Shown here: one piece after another, positions 52,773-61,812 of the stretch | Position numbering within the stretch: the first letter of the stretch is position 1 | How the letters are laid out: each line of letters starts with the position of its first letter | Source: Niastella yeongjuensis | GTDB taxonomy: Bacteria > Bacteroidota > Bacteroidia > Chitinophagales > Chitinophagaceae | DNA length: 64,000 bases | NCBI RefSeq assembly: GCF_900110245.1 | Contig: NZ_FOCZ01000010.1 | Coordinates: forward strand, 1 to 64,000 | Direction of reading: 5' to 3' | Notes under the pieces: model-generated | Told to the model about the DNA's origin: nothing | The model's database searches: none | What the model saw: only the letters and a program-made list of their open reading frames with translations | Program-made: the position numbers and the translations under genes

Positions 52773-54185
52773 ATGAAGACTGCCAACACAACGCTCGGTG
52801 TTATCATTGGAAACAGAGATTTTTTCCCTGATAAATTAGTGGCCGAAGCACGCACCGAAATTGTTGCCCTGTTTGAAAAACTGAATATCACGCCCATCTT
52901 ATTAACTGATGCCGATACCAAACTGGGTGGCGTGGAAACTTTTAAGGAAGCGCAACGTTGCGCCGACCTGTTTAAAAAACACGCTGCCGACATCCAGGGT
53001 ATCCTGGTGGTGTTGCCCAACTTCGGTGACGAAAAAGGCGTGGCAGAAACCATCAAACTGGCTAACCTCAATGTACCTGTACTAGTACAGGGTTATCCCG
53101 ATGACCTGAACAAAATGGATGTGGTGAACAGAAGAGACGCCTGGTGCGGAAAGATCTCTGTTTGTAACAACCTCTATCAATTTGGAATAAAATACTCACT
53201 TACCACCAAACACGTGGTAAGTCCCTCTGACGATTCGTTTATTGCTGATTTGAAAAACTTCATTGCTGTATGCCGGGTTGTAAAAGGCATGCGCAATGTT
53301 CGTATTGGTGCTGTAGGCGCCCGACCAGGTGCCTTCAATACCGTGCGCTACAGCGAAAAGATCCTGCAACGCAATGGCATTTCTGTAACTACTGTTGACC
53401 TGTCTGAGATCTTAGGCAACGCCAACAAATTAACGGCAGACCATGCCCGCGTTAAAGAAAAGCTGGAAGGCATTAAAGCGTATACCCCAACCGGTAAAAC
53501 ACCCAATGATAAGCTGGTGCAAATTGCCAAGCTCGATGTGGTGCTGGCCGATTTTATGGCCGAGAACGCACTCGATGCCACCGCTATTCAATGCTGGACC
53601 TCCCTGCAGCAGAACTACGGTTGCAATGTGTGTACCAACATGAGTATGATGAGTGAGAACATGCTACCCAGTGCCTGCGAGGTAGATGTAACCGGAACCC
53701 TGAGCATGTATGCCATGCAGTTAGCTTCCGGCACCCCCAGCGCCCTGGTTGACTGGAACAACAACTACGCCGATGACGATTCCAAGTGCGTACTGTTCCA
53801 TTGCGGTAACTGGGCTAAATCATTCCTGCCCGATATTCAGATCAGCACGGCACCTATTCTGGGAACCTCAGTAGGGGTTGAAAATACCTATGGTGCGCTT
53901 GATGGCCGTACCCCCGCCTCACCGCTTACTTATGGCCGGATCAGCACCGACGACAGCCAGGGAATTATAAAAGCCTATATAGGTGAAGGTGAGTTGACCA
54001 ACGATGCGCTGAACACCTTTGGTAACCGCGCTGTTGCCCAGATCAACAACCTGCAGGGCCTCATGCAATATGTATGCAGAAATGGCTTTGAGCACCATGT
54101 GGTAATGAATGCCAGCAAAACGGCTGATATTCTGAAAGAAGCATTTGATAATTATTTAGGCTGGCAGGTGTATCAACATGCTTAG
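52773..54185 (+). CDS. L-fucose/L-arabinose isomerase family protein
   Basis: The 470-residue cytoplasmic protein belongs to the fucose/arabinose isomerase fold. It shows LGVIIGNRDFFPDKLVAEAR, ILVVLPNFGDEKGVAETIK, PVLVQGYPDD...RRDAWCGKISVCNNLYQ, RIGAVGARPGAFNTVRYSEKIL, ENALDATAIQCWTSLQ (acidic metal-ligand region), SACEVDVTGTLSMYAMQLASG and CVLFHCGNWAKSF (His). Members convert aldoses to ketoses with a divalent metal. The substrate is not readable, but the next genes (transketolase, ABC importer, kinase) fit the first step of a sugar pathway. The gene ends at the TAG that also begins a nonamer repeat array. Confidence 0.85.
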   Translation: MKTANTTLGVIIGNRDFFPDKLVAEARTEIVALFEKLNITPILLTDADTKLGGVETFKEAQRCADLFKKHAADIQGILVVLPNFGDEKGVAETIKLANLNVPVLVQGYPDDLNKMDVVNRRDAWCGKISVCNNLYQFGIKYSLTTKHVVSPSDDSFIADLKNFIAVCRVVKGMRNVRIGAVGARPGAFNTVRYSEKILQRNGISVTTVDLSEILGNANKLTADHARVKEKLEGIKAYTPTGKTPNDKLVQIAKLDVVLADFMAENALDATAIQCWTSLQQNYGCNVCTNMSMMSENMLPSACEVDVTGTLSMYAMQLASGTPSALVDWNNNYADDDSKCVLFHCGNWAKSFLPDIQISTAPILGTSVGVENTYGALDGRTPASPLTYGRISTDDSQGIIKAYIGEGELTNDALNTFGNRAVAQINNLQGLMQYVCRNGFEHHVVMNASKTADILKEAFDNYLGWQVYQHA

Positions 54186-54218
54186 TTGATAAACCTGATC
54201 GGGTTGATAAAGTTGATA
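54183..54218 (+). repeat. Nonamer repeat array
   Basis: Four degenerate nine-base units start at 54183, 54192, 54201 and 54210: TAGTTGATA, AACCTGATC, GGGTTGATA, AAGTTGATA. The first unit contains the isomerase stop codon. Confidence 0.65.
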
Positions 54219-54223
54219 GAGTT

Positions 54224-54273
54224 ACCGCGTCGCGGTGTATTTCTTTCTGCCTTCTGCCCTCTGCCTTCTGCCC
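54224..54273 (+). repeat. Palindrome plus heptamer repeat element
   Basis: The palindrome ACCGCG-T-CGCGGT at 54224-54236 is followed by GTGTATTTC and four heptamers TTCTGCC, TTCTGCC, CTCTGCC, TTCTGCC at 54245-54272. It is a second copy of the element at 27925-27973, here in the gap before the transketolase gene. Confidence 0.85.
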
Positions 54274-54286
54274 AAAATGTATTAAT

Positions 54287-55117
54287 ATGAATAAGCAACA
54301 ACTGGAGAAGAAGTCTGTCGAGTATCGCAAAAAGATACTTAAGTATATAGTAAAGGCCAATGCCGGTCATACCGGCGGCAGCCTGTCGTGTACCGATATA
54401 TTGAATGTGCTGTACAACCACGCATTGAACGTATCGCCACAGACCTTTACTTCACCCGACAGGGACCGGTATATTCAAAGTAAGGGCCATTGTGTGGAAG
54501 CCTTGTTTGTAGTGCTGGCAGATAAAGGATTCTTTCCGGAAGAAAACCTGGAAACCCTTTGTCAGTATAAATCGCACTACATTGGTCACCCTACGCGTAA
54601 AGTAAAAGGGGTGGAGCAGAATACCGGCGCCCTGGGTCATGGATTACCCATTGCTGTTGGGAACGCCATTGCAGCCAAACTCGATAAACGTGATTATAAA
54701 GTATACACACTGATGGGTGATGGCGAATTGCCCGAAGGTTCTAACTGGGAAGCGGCTTTAACCGCAGCTCATTACAAGCTCGATAACCTGTGTGCCATCG
54801 TAGATAAAAATACCCTGCAGATCACCGCGCCTACGGCTGAAGTATGTAATACCGATCCGTTGGATGAAAAATGGAAAGCATTTGGCTGGGCGGTAAAGGA
54901 AGTAGACGGGCACGATGTGGATGCATTGAAAGCCGCTTTTGACAGTTTGCCTTTTGAACCCGGTAAACCCAATGTGATCATTGCCCATACCGTAAAAGGC
55001 AAAGGCGTGAGCTTTATGGAAAACAACCTCAAGTGGCACCATGGCGTGCCCAGTAAGGATGAATACGCATTGGCACTGAGTGAGCTGGACAATAGCCTGC
55101 AGCAGGCTGCAATTTAA
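54287..55117 (+). CDS. Transketolase, N-terminal (thiamine-binding) subunit
   Basis: The 276-residue protein equals the first third of a full transketolase. It has the thiamine-diphosphate motif GDGELPEGSNWEAALTAAHYKLDNLCAIVDKN (residues about 145-180), GHTGGSLSCTDILNVLYNH, RDRYIQSKGHC, TGALGHGLPIAVGNAIAAKL and WAVKEVDGHDVDALKAAFD...VIIAHTVKGKGVSFMEN. Split transketolases act as two-subunit enzymes that move C2 units between sugar phosphates. It is followed after a 73-bp spacer with repeats by the second subunit. In this operon context it may act on a dedicated ketose phosphate and not serve the general pentose phosphate pathway. Confidence 0.92.
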   Translation: MNKQQLEKKSVEYRKKILKYIVKANAGHTGGSLSCTDILNVLYNHALNVSPQTFTSPDRDRYIQSKGHCVEALFVVLADKGFFPEENLETLCQYKSHYIGHPTRKVKGVEQNTGALGHGLPIAVGNAIAAKLDKRDYKVYTLMGDGELPEGSNWEAALTAAHYKLDNLCAIVDKNTLQITAPTAEVCNTDPLDEKWKAFGWAVKEVDGHDVDALKAAFDSLPFEPGKPNVIIAHTVKGKGVSFMENNLKWHHGVPSKDEYALALSELDNSLQQAAI

Positions 55118-55151
55118 ATGAAACAGCATGCAGGAAGTATGAAGTAGGTGA

Positions 55152-55182
55152 AACCTGCAACCTGAAACTTGAAACCTGTAAC
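55152..55182 (+). repeat. Heptamer repeat array between transketolase subunits
   Basis: Units AACCTGC, AACCTGA, AACTTGA and AACCTGT run head to tail from 55152 to 55179, and looser seven-base periodicity extends back to about 55124. It fills most of the 73-bp intergenic gap. Confidence 0.75.
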
Positions 55183-55190
55183 TAGAAAGA

Positions 55191-56150
55191 ATGGCGCATA
55201 TAGAAGCAACAGATCCGAATGGATTCAAACCCAACCAGGAGATCTTCTCGGAGATCCTCCAGGCGTTAGCAGCAAAAGACAGGGATATTATTGCTGTAAC
55301 CAGCGACTCCCGTGGATCGGGCAAACTTGTTCCTTTTGGTAAAAAATTCCCTGAGCAGATTGTTGAAGTAGGTATTGCCGAACAAAACCTGGTAGGCGTA
55401 GCCGCTGGTTTGGCTGCTGCCGGTAAAAAAGTATTTGCGGTTTCCCCCGCCTGCTTTTTAACCGCGCGGGCGTTGGAACAGATCAAAAACGATGTGGCAT
55501 ATAGCGACAATCCCGTAACGGTAGTAGGCATCAGCGCCGGCGTAAGTTATGGCGCCCTCGGTTCTACCCACCATAGTCTGCACGACTTTGCCGCACTGCG
55601 CTGCATCAACAATATTACCGTAGTGGTACCCGCCGATAATTTTGAAACGGCACAGGCTACTGCACTGGCGGCAACGACCAACAGTCCGGTGTACCTGCGT
55701 TTTGGCAAACGGGTTATGAACAGCCTGAAAGAAGTGAACGACGATACTTTTGCCTTTGGTAAAGGTCGCGTAATCACCGAAGGGAACGATGCTGCCATCA
55801 TTGCCTGCGGTGAAACGGTGTATCCTGCCGTACAGGCAGCGAAACTGCTGGCCGAACAGGGCATCAACGTTACCGTGGTAAGTATGCATACCATTAAGCC
55901 GCTGGATACTGACCTGCTGGCGAAACTGGCTGCCGCCTGCCAAGCCATCGTTACCGTAGAAGAACATAGTGTGTACGGCGGATTGGGAGAAGCCTGTGCT
56001 TCATACCTGATGCAACATGGTTTGCACAAACCTTTCCGTATTGTGGGTATTCCCGATGAATACACCGTCACTGGTTCACAACAGGATATTTTCAATCACT
56101 ACCATATTACGAAAGAAGGGATTGCTGAGGTAGTGAAAGGCTTATTATAA
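55191..56150 (+). CDS. Transketolase, C-terminal subunit
   Basis: The 319-residue partner carries the pyrimidine-binding and C-terminal transketolase domains: RDIIAVTSDSRGSGKLVPF, EQIVEVGIAEQNLVGVAAGLAAAGKKVFAVSPACFLTARALEQIKND (catalytic Glu in GIAEQN), GALGSTHHSLHDFAALR, VVVPADNFETAQATALA, PVYLRFGKR and from about 190 GRVITEGNDAAIIACGETVY...VTVEEHSVYGGLGEACASYL. Together with the preceding gene it forms a complete enzyme. Start ATG 55191 lies 11 bp after the heptamer array. Confidence 0.92.
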   Translation: MAHIEATDPNGFKPNQEIFSEILQALAAKDRDIIAVTSDSRGSGKLVPFGKKFPEQIVEVGIAEQNLVGVAAGLAAAGKKVFAVSPACFLTARALEQIKNDVAYSDNPVTVVGISAGVSYGALGSTHHSLHDFAALRCINNITVVVPADNFETAQATALAATTNSPVYLRFGKRVMNSLKEVNDDTFAFGKGRVITEGNDAAIIACGETVYPAVQAAKLLAEQGINVTVVSMHTIKPLDTDLLAKLAAACQAIVTVEEHSVYGGLGEACASYLMQHGLHKPFRIVGIPDEYTVTGSQQDIFNHYHITKEGIAEVVKGLL

Positions 56151-56193
56151 TATGGGGGAGGTCCTGTATTTCATTAACGATTAATTTCCACAG

Positions 56194-57141
56194 ATGAAGC
56201 GAAGCTTGCCGATATTAGTAACGTTGCTTGGTCTGCTGTTGGTGTTTACACAGTGTAAACAAAAGCAGGCTAAAACCGGGAAAAAGAAAATGGCCGTTGT
56301 AGTATCAACGCTTAACAATCCCTGGTTTGTTTTTCTGGCCGAAACGGCTGCCGCCAAAGCCACGGCCCTTGGCTATGATGCCAAGATCTTCGATTCTCAA
56401 AATAACACGGCTACCGAAGGCGATAACTTCGATAACATCATTGTAGCCGGTTACGATGCCATCCTCTTTAACTCAACCGATGCCAATGGCTCGGTGGCCA
56501 ATGTAATGAAAGCAAAGGCAGCACGCATTCCGGTCTTTTGTATGGACCGCGAAATAAATGCCACCAATGCGGCCACCTCGCAAATACTATCCGACAGTTA
56601 CTCCGGCGCTGTAGCCATTGGAGTAGACTTTACCCAGCAATTGCATAAGAAAGGCAACTATGTTGAGTTGCTTGGCCTGGTAGGCGATAACAATACCTGG
56701 GCCCGTTCAAAAGGCTTTCACAGCGTTACCGATAATTACCCTGATTTGAAAATGGTGGCCCAGCAAAGCGCCGACTTCGATCGCAACAAAGCGATGGAAG
56801 TTATGGAAAGCATTCTGCAGGCACACCCTGATATCGATGCCGTGTTCTGCGGAAATGATGGCATGGCCATGGGCGCCTATCAGGCACTGGTAGCCGCAGG
56901 CAAAGCCACAAAAGTAAAAGTGTTTGGGTTTGATGGCGCAGAAGACGTGATCACTGCCATTAAAGAAAATAAAGTATACGGCACGGGCATGCAGTTTCCC
57001 AAAGTAATGGCGGAAACAGCCGCACAGTTTGCCGATGAATACGTAAAGGGTAGAAGGGATTTCCCACAGAAGATACCGGTAGCTGTAGAGCTGGTGACAC
57101 CCAAAAACATCAACGATTATATTGCCTACGGAAAAAAATAA
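56194..57141 (+). CDS. Sugar-binding lipoprotein of a ribose-type ABC importer
   Basis: The 315-residue lipoprotein (signal ending LLVFTQCKQ) is a periplasmic-binding-protein type 1 receptor. It shows [118 protein letters not shown] and [27 protein letters not shown]. The aromatic, Asp and Arg positions that hold a pyranose or furanose ring are present. It delivers sugar to the permease and ATPase encoded downstream. The substrate is likely a pentose or related monosaccharide. Confidence 0.9.
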   Translation: MKRSLPILVTLLGLLLVFTQCKQKQAKTGKKKMAVVVSTLNNPWFVFLAETAAAKATALGYDAKIFDSQNNTATEGDNFDNIIVAGYDAILFNSTDANGSVANVMKAKAARIPVFCMDREINATNAATSQILSDSYSGAVAIGVDFTQQLHKKGNYVELLGLVGDNNTWARSKGFHSVTDNYPDLKMVAQQSADFDRNKAMEVMESILQAHPDIDAVFCGNDGMAMGAYQALVAAGKATKVKVFGFDGAEDVITAIKENKVYGTGMQFPKVMAETAAQFADEYVKGRRDFPQKIPVAVELVTPKNINDYIAYGKK

Positions 57142-57144
57142 AGT

Positions 57145-57780
57145 ATGGCCAGGAAAATAGTAAAATACGGGCTGATCACGATTGTTATAGGTTTGCTTGC
57201 CTATAAATCTGTCTTCATAGTAAAACTCAGCGAGTTGCAGACAGTAGAGCCAAAAGCCTTCGATGCCCCCGCTTTTGTACAAAAACTGTGGGATGGTAAA
57301 TTACCCGCCCGGCTCGACAGTGCCATTACGCTCGATGCGTTGCAGGCAGCACTGAAGTCAAATAGGGGTGCTGCTTTCAATACCTATTTCAATTCCATGA
57401 GCATAGGTAACCTTCGCTATGGCCTGGTGAAATTAACCGGTAAGGTGTTGTCGGTAAGTGATGATGATATCACGGTGCTGGCGGGCAACAGCAATGAACC
57501 GCTAACTGTAAAAGTGATTACGGAGTACGTGTATGGCAATGCGATCAGAGACGCCTCCCGCCTGGTTGATATCAAAGATTTTGTAAACACCGCTGACCTG
57601 AATAATATTTCAGAAGCGTTGAATAAAAGAGTAAGAAATGTAGTATTGCCTCCTTTTAAAGCAAAGGTGAAGAAGGATGATAACGTGTCTGTAATTGGCG
57701 CGTTGGAATTGAATGAGGCGCATTTTTCGCTCAACGACCTGGAAATTATACCTGTTCAATGTAAAATCATTCAACAATAA
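57145..57780 (+). CDS. DUF2291 family protein
   Basis: The 211-residue protein has one N-terminal membrane helix (YGLITIVIGLLAYKSVFIV) and an exported domain: PAFVQKLWDGKLPARLDSAITLDALQAALKSN, SIGNLRYGLVKLTGKVLSVS, NEPLTVKVITEYVYGNAIRDAS and VSVIGALELNEAHFSLNDLEIIPVQC. DUF2291 proteins are encoded in many sugar ABC importer operons, with unknown role. Here it lies 3 bp after the binding-protein gene and 2 bp before the ATPase gene, so it should be made with the importer. No lipobox is present. Confidence 0.88.
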   Translation: MARKIVKYGLITIVIGLLAYKSVFIVKLSELQTVEPKAFDAPAFVQKLWDGKLPARLDSAITLDALQAALKSNRGAAFNTYFNSMSIGNLRYGLVKLTGKVLSVSDDDITVLAGNSNEPLTVKVITEYVYGNAIRDASRLVDIKDFVNTADLNNISEALNKRVRNVVLPPFKAKVKKDDNVSVIGALELNEAHFSLNDLEIIPVQCKIIQQ

Positions 57781-57782
57781 GA

Positions 57783-59297
57783 ATGTTGATTGCACAAAAC
57801 ATAACGAAGAAGTTTGGCGGGGTTACCGCCCTCAACAAGGTGAACATGGAGCTGCATCCCGGTATGGTGAATGCCATCATCGGGGAGAACGGCGCCGGTA
57901 AATCAACCCTTATGAAGGTGTTGTCGGGCGTGTATGTAGATTATGAGGGCGCTATTGTTTATAACAACGAGCCTTTAAAACTCGCCGGCACCAAAGACGC
58001 CGAAGCAAAAGGCATTGTGATCATTCACCAGGAGCTGAACCTGGTACCGGGCCTGAGTATTACCGAAAATATTTTCCTGGGCCGCGAGCGCTGCAATGCC
58101 ATGGGCATACTCGATAAAAAAGAAATGGCGCGGGAAACCAGAACGCTGCTGGAAAAAGTAAAACTGGATGCGGAACCCGGTCAACTGGTAGGGTCCTTAA
58201 AAGTGGGGCAGCAACAACTGGTTGAAATTGCCAAGGCGCTGCATACAAAGGCCAATGTGATCATCATGGATGAACCTACTTCGGCCATCAGCGATAAAGA
58301 AGTAGACAACCTGTTTGTGATCATCAACGAACTGCGCAGCGAAGGCAAAACCATCGTTTACATTTCGCATAAATTAAAAGAGCTGTTCACCATTGCCGAC
58401 CGGTTTGTGGTAATGCGTGATGGCTGCTCCATCGAAAGCGGGTTAATGGCCGATATGACGCAGGATGACCTGATCCGTAAAATGACAGGCCGCGCCGTAA
58501 GCGGTACTGCCAACCATACCACGCAAACATTTACCGAACCGGCCTTGCGGGTAGAGAACATAAGCCTGAAAGGCGCCTCCCGCGTGAAGGCCAATGTGCT
58601 TACTGATATTTCATTTACGCTGCACAAAGGTGAGATCGTGGGTCTGTATGGATTGATGGGCGCGGGCCGTACTGAATTAATGGAAACCCTGTTTGGGCTT
58701 CATCCTAAAAGAGCCAGTGGCAACATCTTTGTAAATGAAAAGGCCGTACAGATCCAATCGCCCATTCAGGCCATCAACCAGGGCATCGCCTTAGTACCTG
58801 AAGACAGAAAGGCGCACGGACTGATCCTGGACCAGAAAATAAAAACCAACATCAGTATCACGGTGCTGAACCAGTTGGAAAAATGGGGCATTGTACTGCG
58901 TAATAAAAAAGAAACCGAGTTATCGAAAGAATACATTCAGCAACTGGGTATTAAAACCCATTCTGAAAACAATGTGGCCGGTAACCTGAGCGGCGGCAAT
59001 CAGCAAAAGATCGTACTGGCCAAATGGCTGGCTACCCATCCGGGTATTTTGCTGCTGGATGAACCTACCCGTGGTATCGACATCAACGCCCGGTTCGAGA
59101 TCTACAACCTGATGAAGAAACTGGCGGCGTCGGGTATGGCCATTCTGCTGGTATCGTCAGAATTACCGGAGATCCTCACTGCCTCGCACCGCGTGCTGGT
59201 AATGGCGGAAGGAAGGCTGACGGCCAATATTCCCATTGCCGAAGCAACGGAAAGCTATATTTTGAAACATGCCATACAACATAATATTACTGCCTGA
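57783..59297 (+). CDS. Sugar ABC importer ATPase, two nucleotide-binding domains
   Basis: The 504-residue protein has two ATPase domains in the order seen in RbsA/XylG-type proteins. Domain 1 has Walker A GENGAGKSTLMKVLSG, Q-loop IIHQELNLVPGLSI, signature LKVGQQQLVEIAKAL and Walker B VIIMDEPTSAIS. Domain 2 has a degenerate Walker A (GLYGLMGAGRTELMETLFG, no Lys), the signature NLSGGNQQKIVLAKWL and Walker B ILLLDEPTRGID. The degenerate second site is normal for the family. Its stop codon overlaps the permease start (TGATG). Confidence 0.95.
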   Translation: MLIAQNITKKFGGVTALNKVNMELHPGMVNAIIGENGAGKSTLMKVLSGVYVDYEGAIVYNNEPLKLAGTKDAEAKGIVIIHQELNLVPGLSITENIFLGRERCNAMGILDKKEMARETRTLLEKVKLDAEPGQLVGSLKVGQQQLVEIAKALHTKANVIIMDEPTSAISDKEVDNLFVIINELRSEGKTIVYISHKLKELFTIADRFVVMRDGCSIESGLMADMTQDDLIRKMTGRAVSGTANHTTQTFTEPALRVENISLKGASRVKANVLTDISFTLHKGEIVGLYGLMGAGRTELMETLFGLHPKRASGNIFVNEKAVQIQSPIQAINQGIALVPEDRKAHGLILDQKIKTNISITVLNQLEKWGIVLRNKKETELSKEYIQQLGIKTHSENNVAGNLSGGNQQKIVLAKWLATHPGILLLDEPTRGIDINARFEIYNLMKKLAASGMAILLVSSELPEILTASHRVLVMAEGRLTANIPIAEATESYILKHAIQHNITA

Positions 59298-60274
59298 TGA
59301 TTGCGATTCAAAGAAATAATACGATAAACCTTGCCCGGCTGCAATCCGTGATCGCGCTGGTTGTGCTGTGCACCATCATTGCCATTTTAAGCGACAAGTT
59401 CCTTACCATGGACAATGGATGGAATGTATTGCGGCAGATAGCGGTGAACATCTGTATCTCCGTGGGTATGACCCTTATTGTACTCACTGCCGGCATCGAC
59501 CTTTCTGTAGGTTCGATCCTGGCTTTATGTGGCGCTATTACCGCAGGGTTGTCAAAGAATGGGATTAAACTGCCATCGGCAGATCTGTTTATTGGTTTTA
59601 CCCTTTTAGGTGCCTTGTTGGGTGGCATTATTGTAGGCTCCCTGCTTGGCTGGTTCAACGGGTTTGTGATCACGAAATTCAAGGTGCCGCCTTTTGTGGG
59701 AACGCTGGCCATGTTAACCATTGCCCGCGGGTTAACCATGTTGTGGACGCAAGGTCATCCCATCAGTAACCTCGGGGCTCCGTTTGCCACTATCGGTACC
59801 GGTTGGTTGCTGGGCATTCCCGTGCCGGTTTGGATTGCAGGTGTGGTGGTATTGCTGGCCATCTTTATTACCCGGCAAACAAGATTGGGCCGGTATATTT
59901 ATGCCATTGGCGGCAATGAGAATGCGGCTATTCTCTCTGGCATCAACATCAATAAAGTAAAACTCATTGTATATAGTATTGCTGGTGCATTGGCAGCCGT
60001 GGGTGGCATTATGGTCACTTCCCGGCTCGATTCAGCGCAGCCCAATGCCGGCACTGGTTATGAACTGGATGCCATTGCAGCGGTAGTGATCGGCGGCACT
60101 TCTTTATCAGGAGGGAAGGGCAGCATTGGCGGTACCGTAATGGGCGCGGTGATCATCGGCGTATTGAATAACGGCCTCGTGTTGTTGAACGTATCCCCAT
60201 TCTGGCAACAGGTAGTAAAAGGGGCTGTTATTTTAATTGCAGTAATAATTGACAAAGGCGGTAACAAGAAATAA
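59297..60274 (+). CDS. Sugar ABC importer permease, ribose type
   Basis: The 325-residue inner-membrane protein has 8-10 helices and the BPD_transp_2 blocks: VGMTLIVLTAGIDLSVGSILALCGAITAGL, LLGWFNGFVITKFKVPPFVGTLAMLTIARGLTMLWTQGHPIS, RLGRYIYAIGGNENAAILSGININKVKLIVYSIAGALAAVGGIMVTSRL and AAVVIGGTSLSGGKGSIGGTVMGAVIIGVLNNGL. The G-N--AA-LSGI loop contacts the ATPase. It is coupled by overlap to the ATPase gene and followed by the kinase gene 5 bp later. Confidence 0.95.
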   Translation: MIAIQRNNTINLARLQSVIALVVLCTIIAILSDKFLTMDNGWNVLRQIAVNICISVGMTLIVLTAGIDLSVGSILALCGAITAGLSKNGIKLPSADLFIGFTLLGALLGGIIVGSLLGWFNGFVITKFKVPPFVGTLAMLTIARGLTMLWTQGHPISNLGAPFATIGTGWLLGIPVPVWIAGVVVLLAIFITRQTRLGRYIYAIGGNENAAILSGININKVKLIVYSIAGALAAVGGIMVTSRLDSAQPNAGTGYELDAIAAVVIGGTSLSGGKGSIGGTVMGAVIIGVLNNGLVLLNVSPFWQQVVKGAVILIAVIIDKGGNKK

Positions 60275-60279
60275 AGAAC

Positions 60280-61764
60280 ATGAGCAAACAACAATATGTG
60301 CTGGCAATAGACCAGGGAACCAGCAGCACCAAAACCATTATTTTTAACGAGCAGGGAAAAGTAGTGGCGCGTGGTCATGAGCCTTTGCAAACGAATTATG
60401 GCGCCAATGGTTTTGTAGAGCAGGACCCCGAAGGCATTGTGCAAAACGTACTGGCCTCCGTAAAACATTGCCTGGAAGATTTTGCCAGTCAGCAACTGGA
60501 TGTACGGGCTATAAAGGCCATTGGCATCAGCAACCAGCGCGAAACATTTGTTGTGTGGGATAAAAGCGGCAAACCGTTATACAATGCAGTGGTATGGCAA
60601 TGCAAACGTTCCCTAGAGATTTGCGAACGCTTAAAAACATTGCCCATTGCCAACGACATCAAAACAAAAACCGGGTTACTGGTTGATCCATATTTCTCAG
60701 GTACCAAACTGGTTTGGTTGTATGAAAATGTAACCGAAGTAAAACAGGCGATCGATGCCGGTGAGGCATACTTTGGTACCATCGATACCTGGTTGTTGTA
60801 TAAATTCACAAACGGACAAAGCTATTATACCGATCATACAAATGCATCCCGTACCCTGTTTTTCAACATCGCTTCACTCGATTGGGATGCAGACCTGTTA
60901 AAAGCATTCAACCTGCAGTCACTCAACCTGCCGCGTTGTGTTCCCGCTTCCTTTATGTTTGGTGAAACCAATTTGCTGGGAGTGCTGGAGCATTCCATTC
61001 CCATTACCGGCATGATCGGTGATTCGCACGCTGCGGCATTTGGTCAGGCCTGCCTGGAACCCGGTTCTGCCAAAGCTACGCTGGGCACAGGCTGTTCCGT
61101 AATGATGAATATCGGCGACAAACCCAAAGCCTCTACTACCGGTATGGTGACTACCATTTGCTGGAGTACCGGGCAGCAGGTTTGCTATGCGCTGGAAGGC
61201 GTGATCGTTACCTGCGGCGCTACCATTGAATGGTTGAAGAACGAATGGGAGTTGTTTAATGACAGTCGGGATACCGAAGCCATGGCCATGGCGCTGGAAG
61301 ACAACCAGGGCGTATACCTGATTCCCGCGTTCAGCGGGTTGGGCGCTCCTTATTGGGAAATGAACCGCAAGGCAAGTATCCATGGGTTGACCTTCGCTAC
61401 TACCAAAAATCATTTGGTACGGGCAGCGCTGGAAACCATTCCTTACCAGATAAAAGACGTAATTGGCGCTATGGAAACAGATGCCGGTTTGTTGTTGAAC
61501 CAGTTGATGGTGGATGGTGGAATTACCGGTAATCGGTTTGTAGTGCAGTTTCTGGCCAACCAGTTAAACCGTAAAGTGGTTATCAGCGGTTTCCCTGAAG
61601 TGTCGGCCTTAGGCGCCGCGTATATGGCGGGGTTAAAGGTAGGCGTGTATAGCGGATTGCAGCAATTACAACAGTTGAAGGTGATAAAAGATACGCTTGT
61701 TCCTGCCGATATAGAAAGGAATAAGGTGTGGTATGAAGGTTGGAAAAAGGCGATTACTTCTTAA
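60280..61764 (+). CDS. FGGY-family carbohydrate kinase, glycerol-kinase-like
   Basis: The 494-residue kinase has a phosphate-1 loop AIDQGTSSTKTIIFNEQG, then GFVEQDPEGI, ISNQRETFVVWDKSGKPLYNAVVWQCKR (Arg and Glu that bind glycerol in GlpK), LVDPYFSGTKLVWLYENV, GTIDTWLLYKFTNGQSYYTDHTNASRTLFFNI, GMIGDSHAAAFGQACLEPGSAKATLGTGCSVMMN (catalytic Asp) and VDGGITGNRFVVQFLANQL. It is closer to glycerol kinase than to xylulokinase, except that GDQQAA of GlpK is GDSHAA. With an isomerase and transketolase in the same operon, its substrate is more likely a ketose whose end resembles glycerol than glycerol itself. Confidence 0.88.
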   Translation: MSKQQYVLAIDQGTSSTKTIIFNEQGKVVARGHEPLQTNYGANGFVEQDPEGIVQNVLASVKHCLEDFASQQLDVRAIKAIGISNQRETFVVWDKSGKPLYNAVVWQCKRSLEICERLKTLPIANDIKTKTGLLVDPYFSGTKLVWLYENVTEVKQAIDAGEAYFGTIDTWLLYKFTNGQSYYTDHTNASRTLFFNIASLDWDADLLKAFNLQSLNLPRCVPASFMFGETNLLGVLEHSIPITGMIGDSHAAAFGQACLEPGSAKATLGTGCSVMMNIGDKPKASTTGMVTTICWSTGQQVCYALEGVIVTCGATIEWLKNEWELFNDSRDTEAMAMALEDNQGVYLIPAFSGLGAPYWEMNRKASIHGLTFATTKNHLVRAALETIPYQIKDVIGAMETDAGLLLNQLMVDGGITGNRFVVQFLANQLNRKVVISGFPEVSALGAAYMAGLKVGVYSGLQQLQQLKVIKDTLVPADIERNKVWYEGWKKAITS

Positions 61765-61773
61765 TCAATAACC

Positions 61774-61812
61774 AGTGGGTCGTTTCGCCAGCTGGTGGAC
61801 GACTCACTTTTT
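61774..61812 (+). terminator. Intrinsic terminator of the sugar operon
   Basis: AGTGGGTCGT pairs with ACGACTCACT (one G-U pair), with CCAGCTGG inside the loop and TTTTTAAA after it. Confidence 0.8.

Noticed and set aside
60280-61764. Calling the FGGY kinase simply glycerol kinase (glpK)
   Set aside because: Glycerol-binding residues are present, but the operon has no glycerol facilitator or glycerol-3-phosphate dehydrogenase and contains an isomerase and transketolase, and GDQQAA is changed to GDSHAA.
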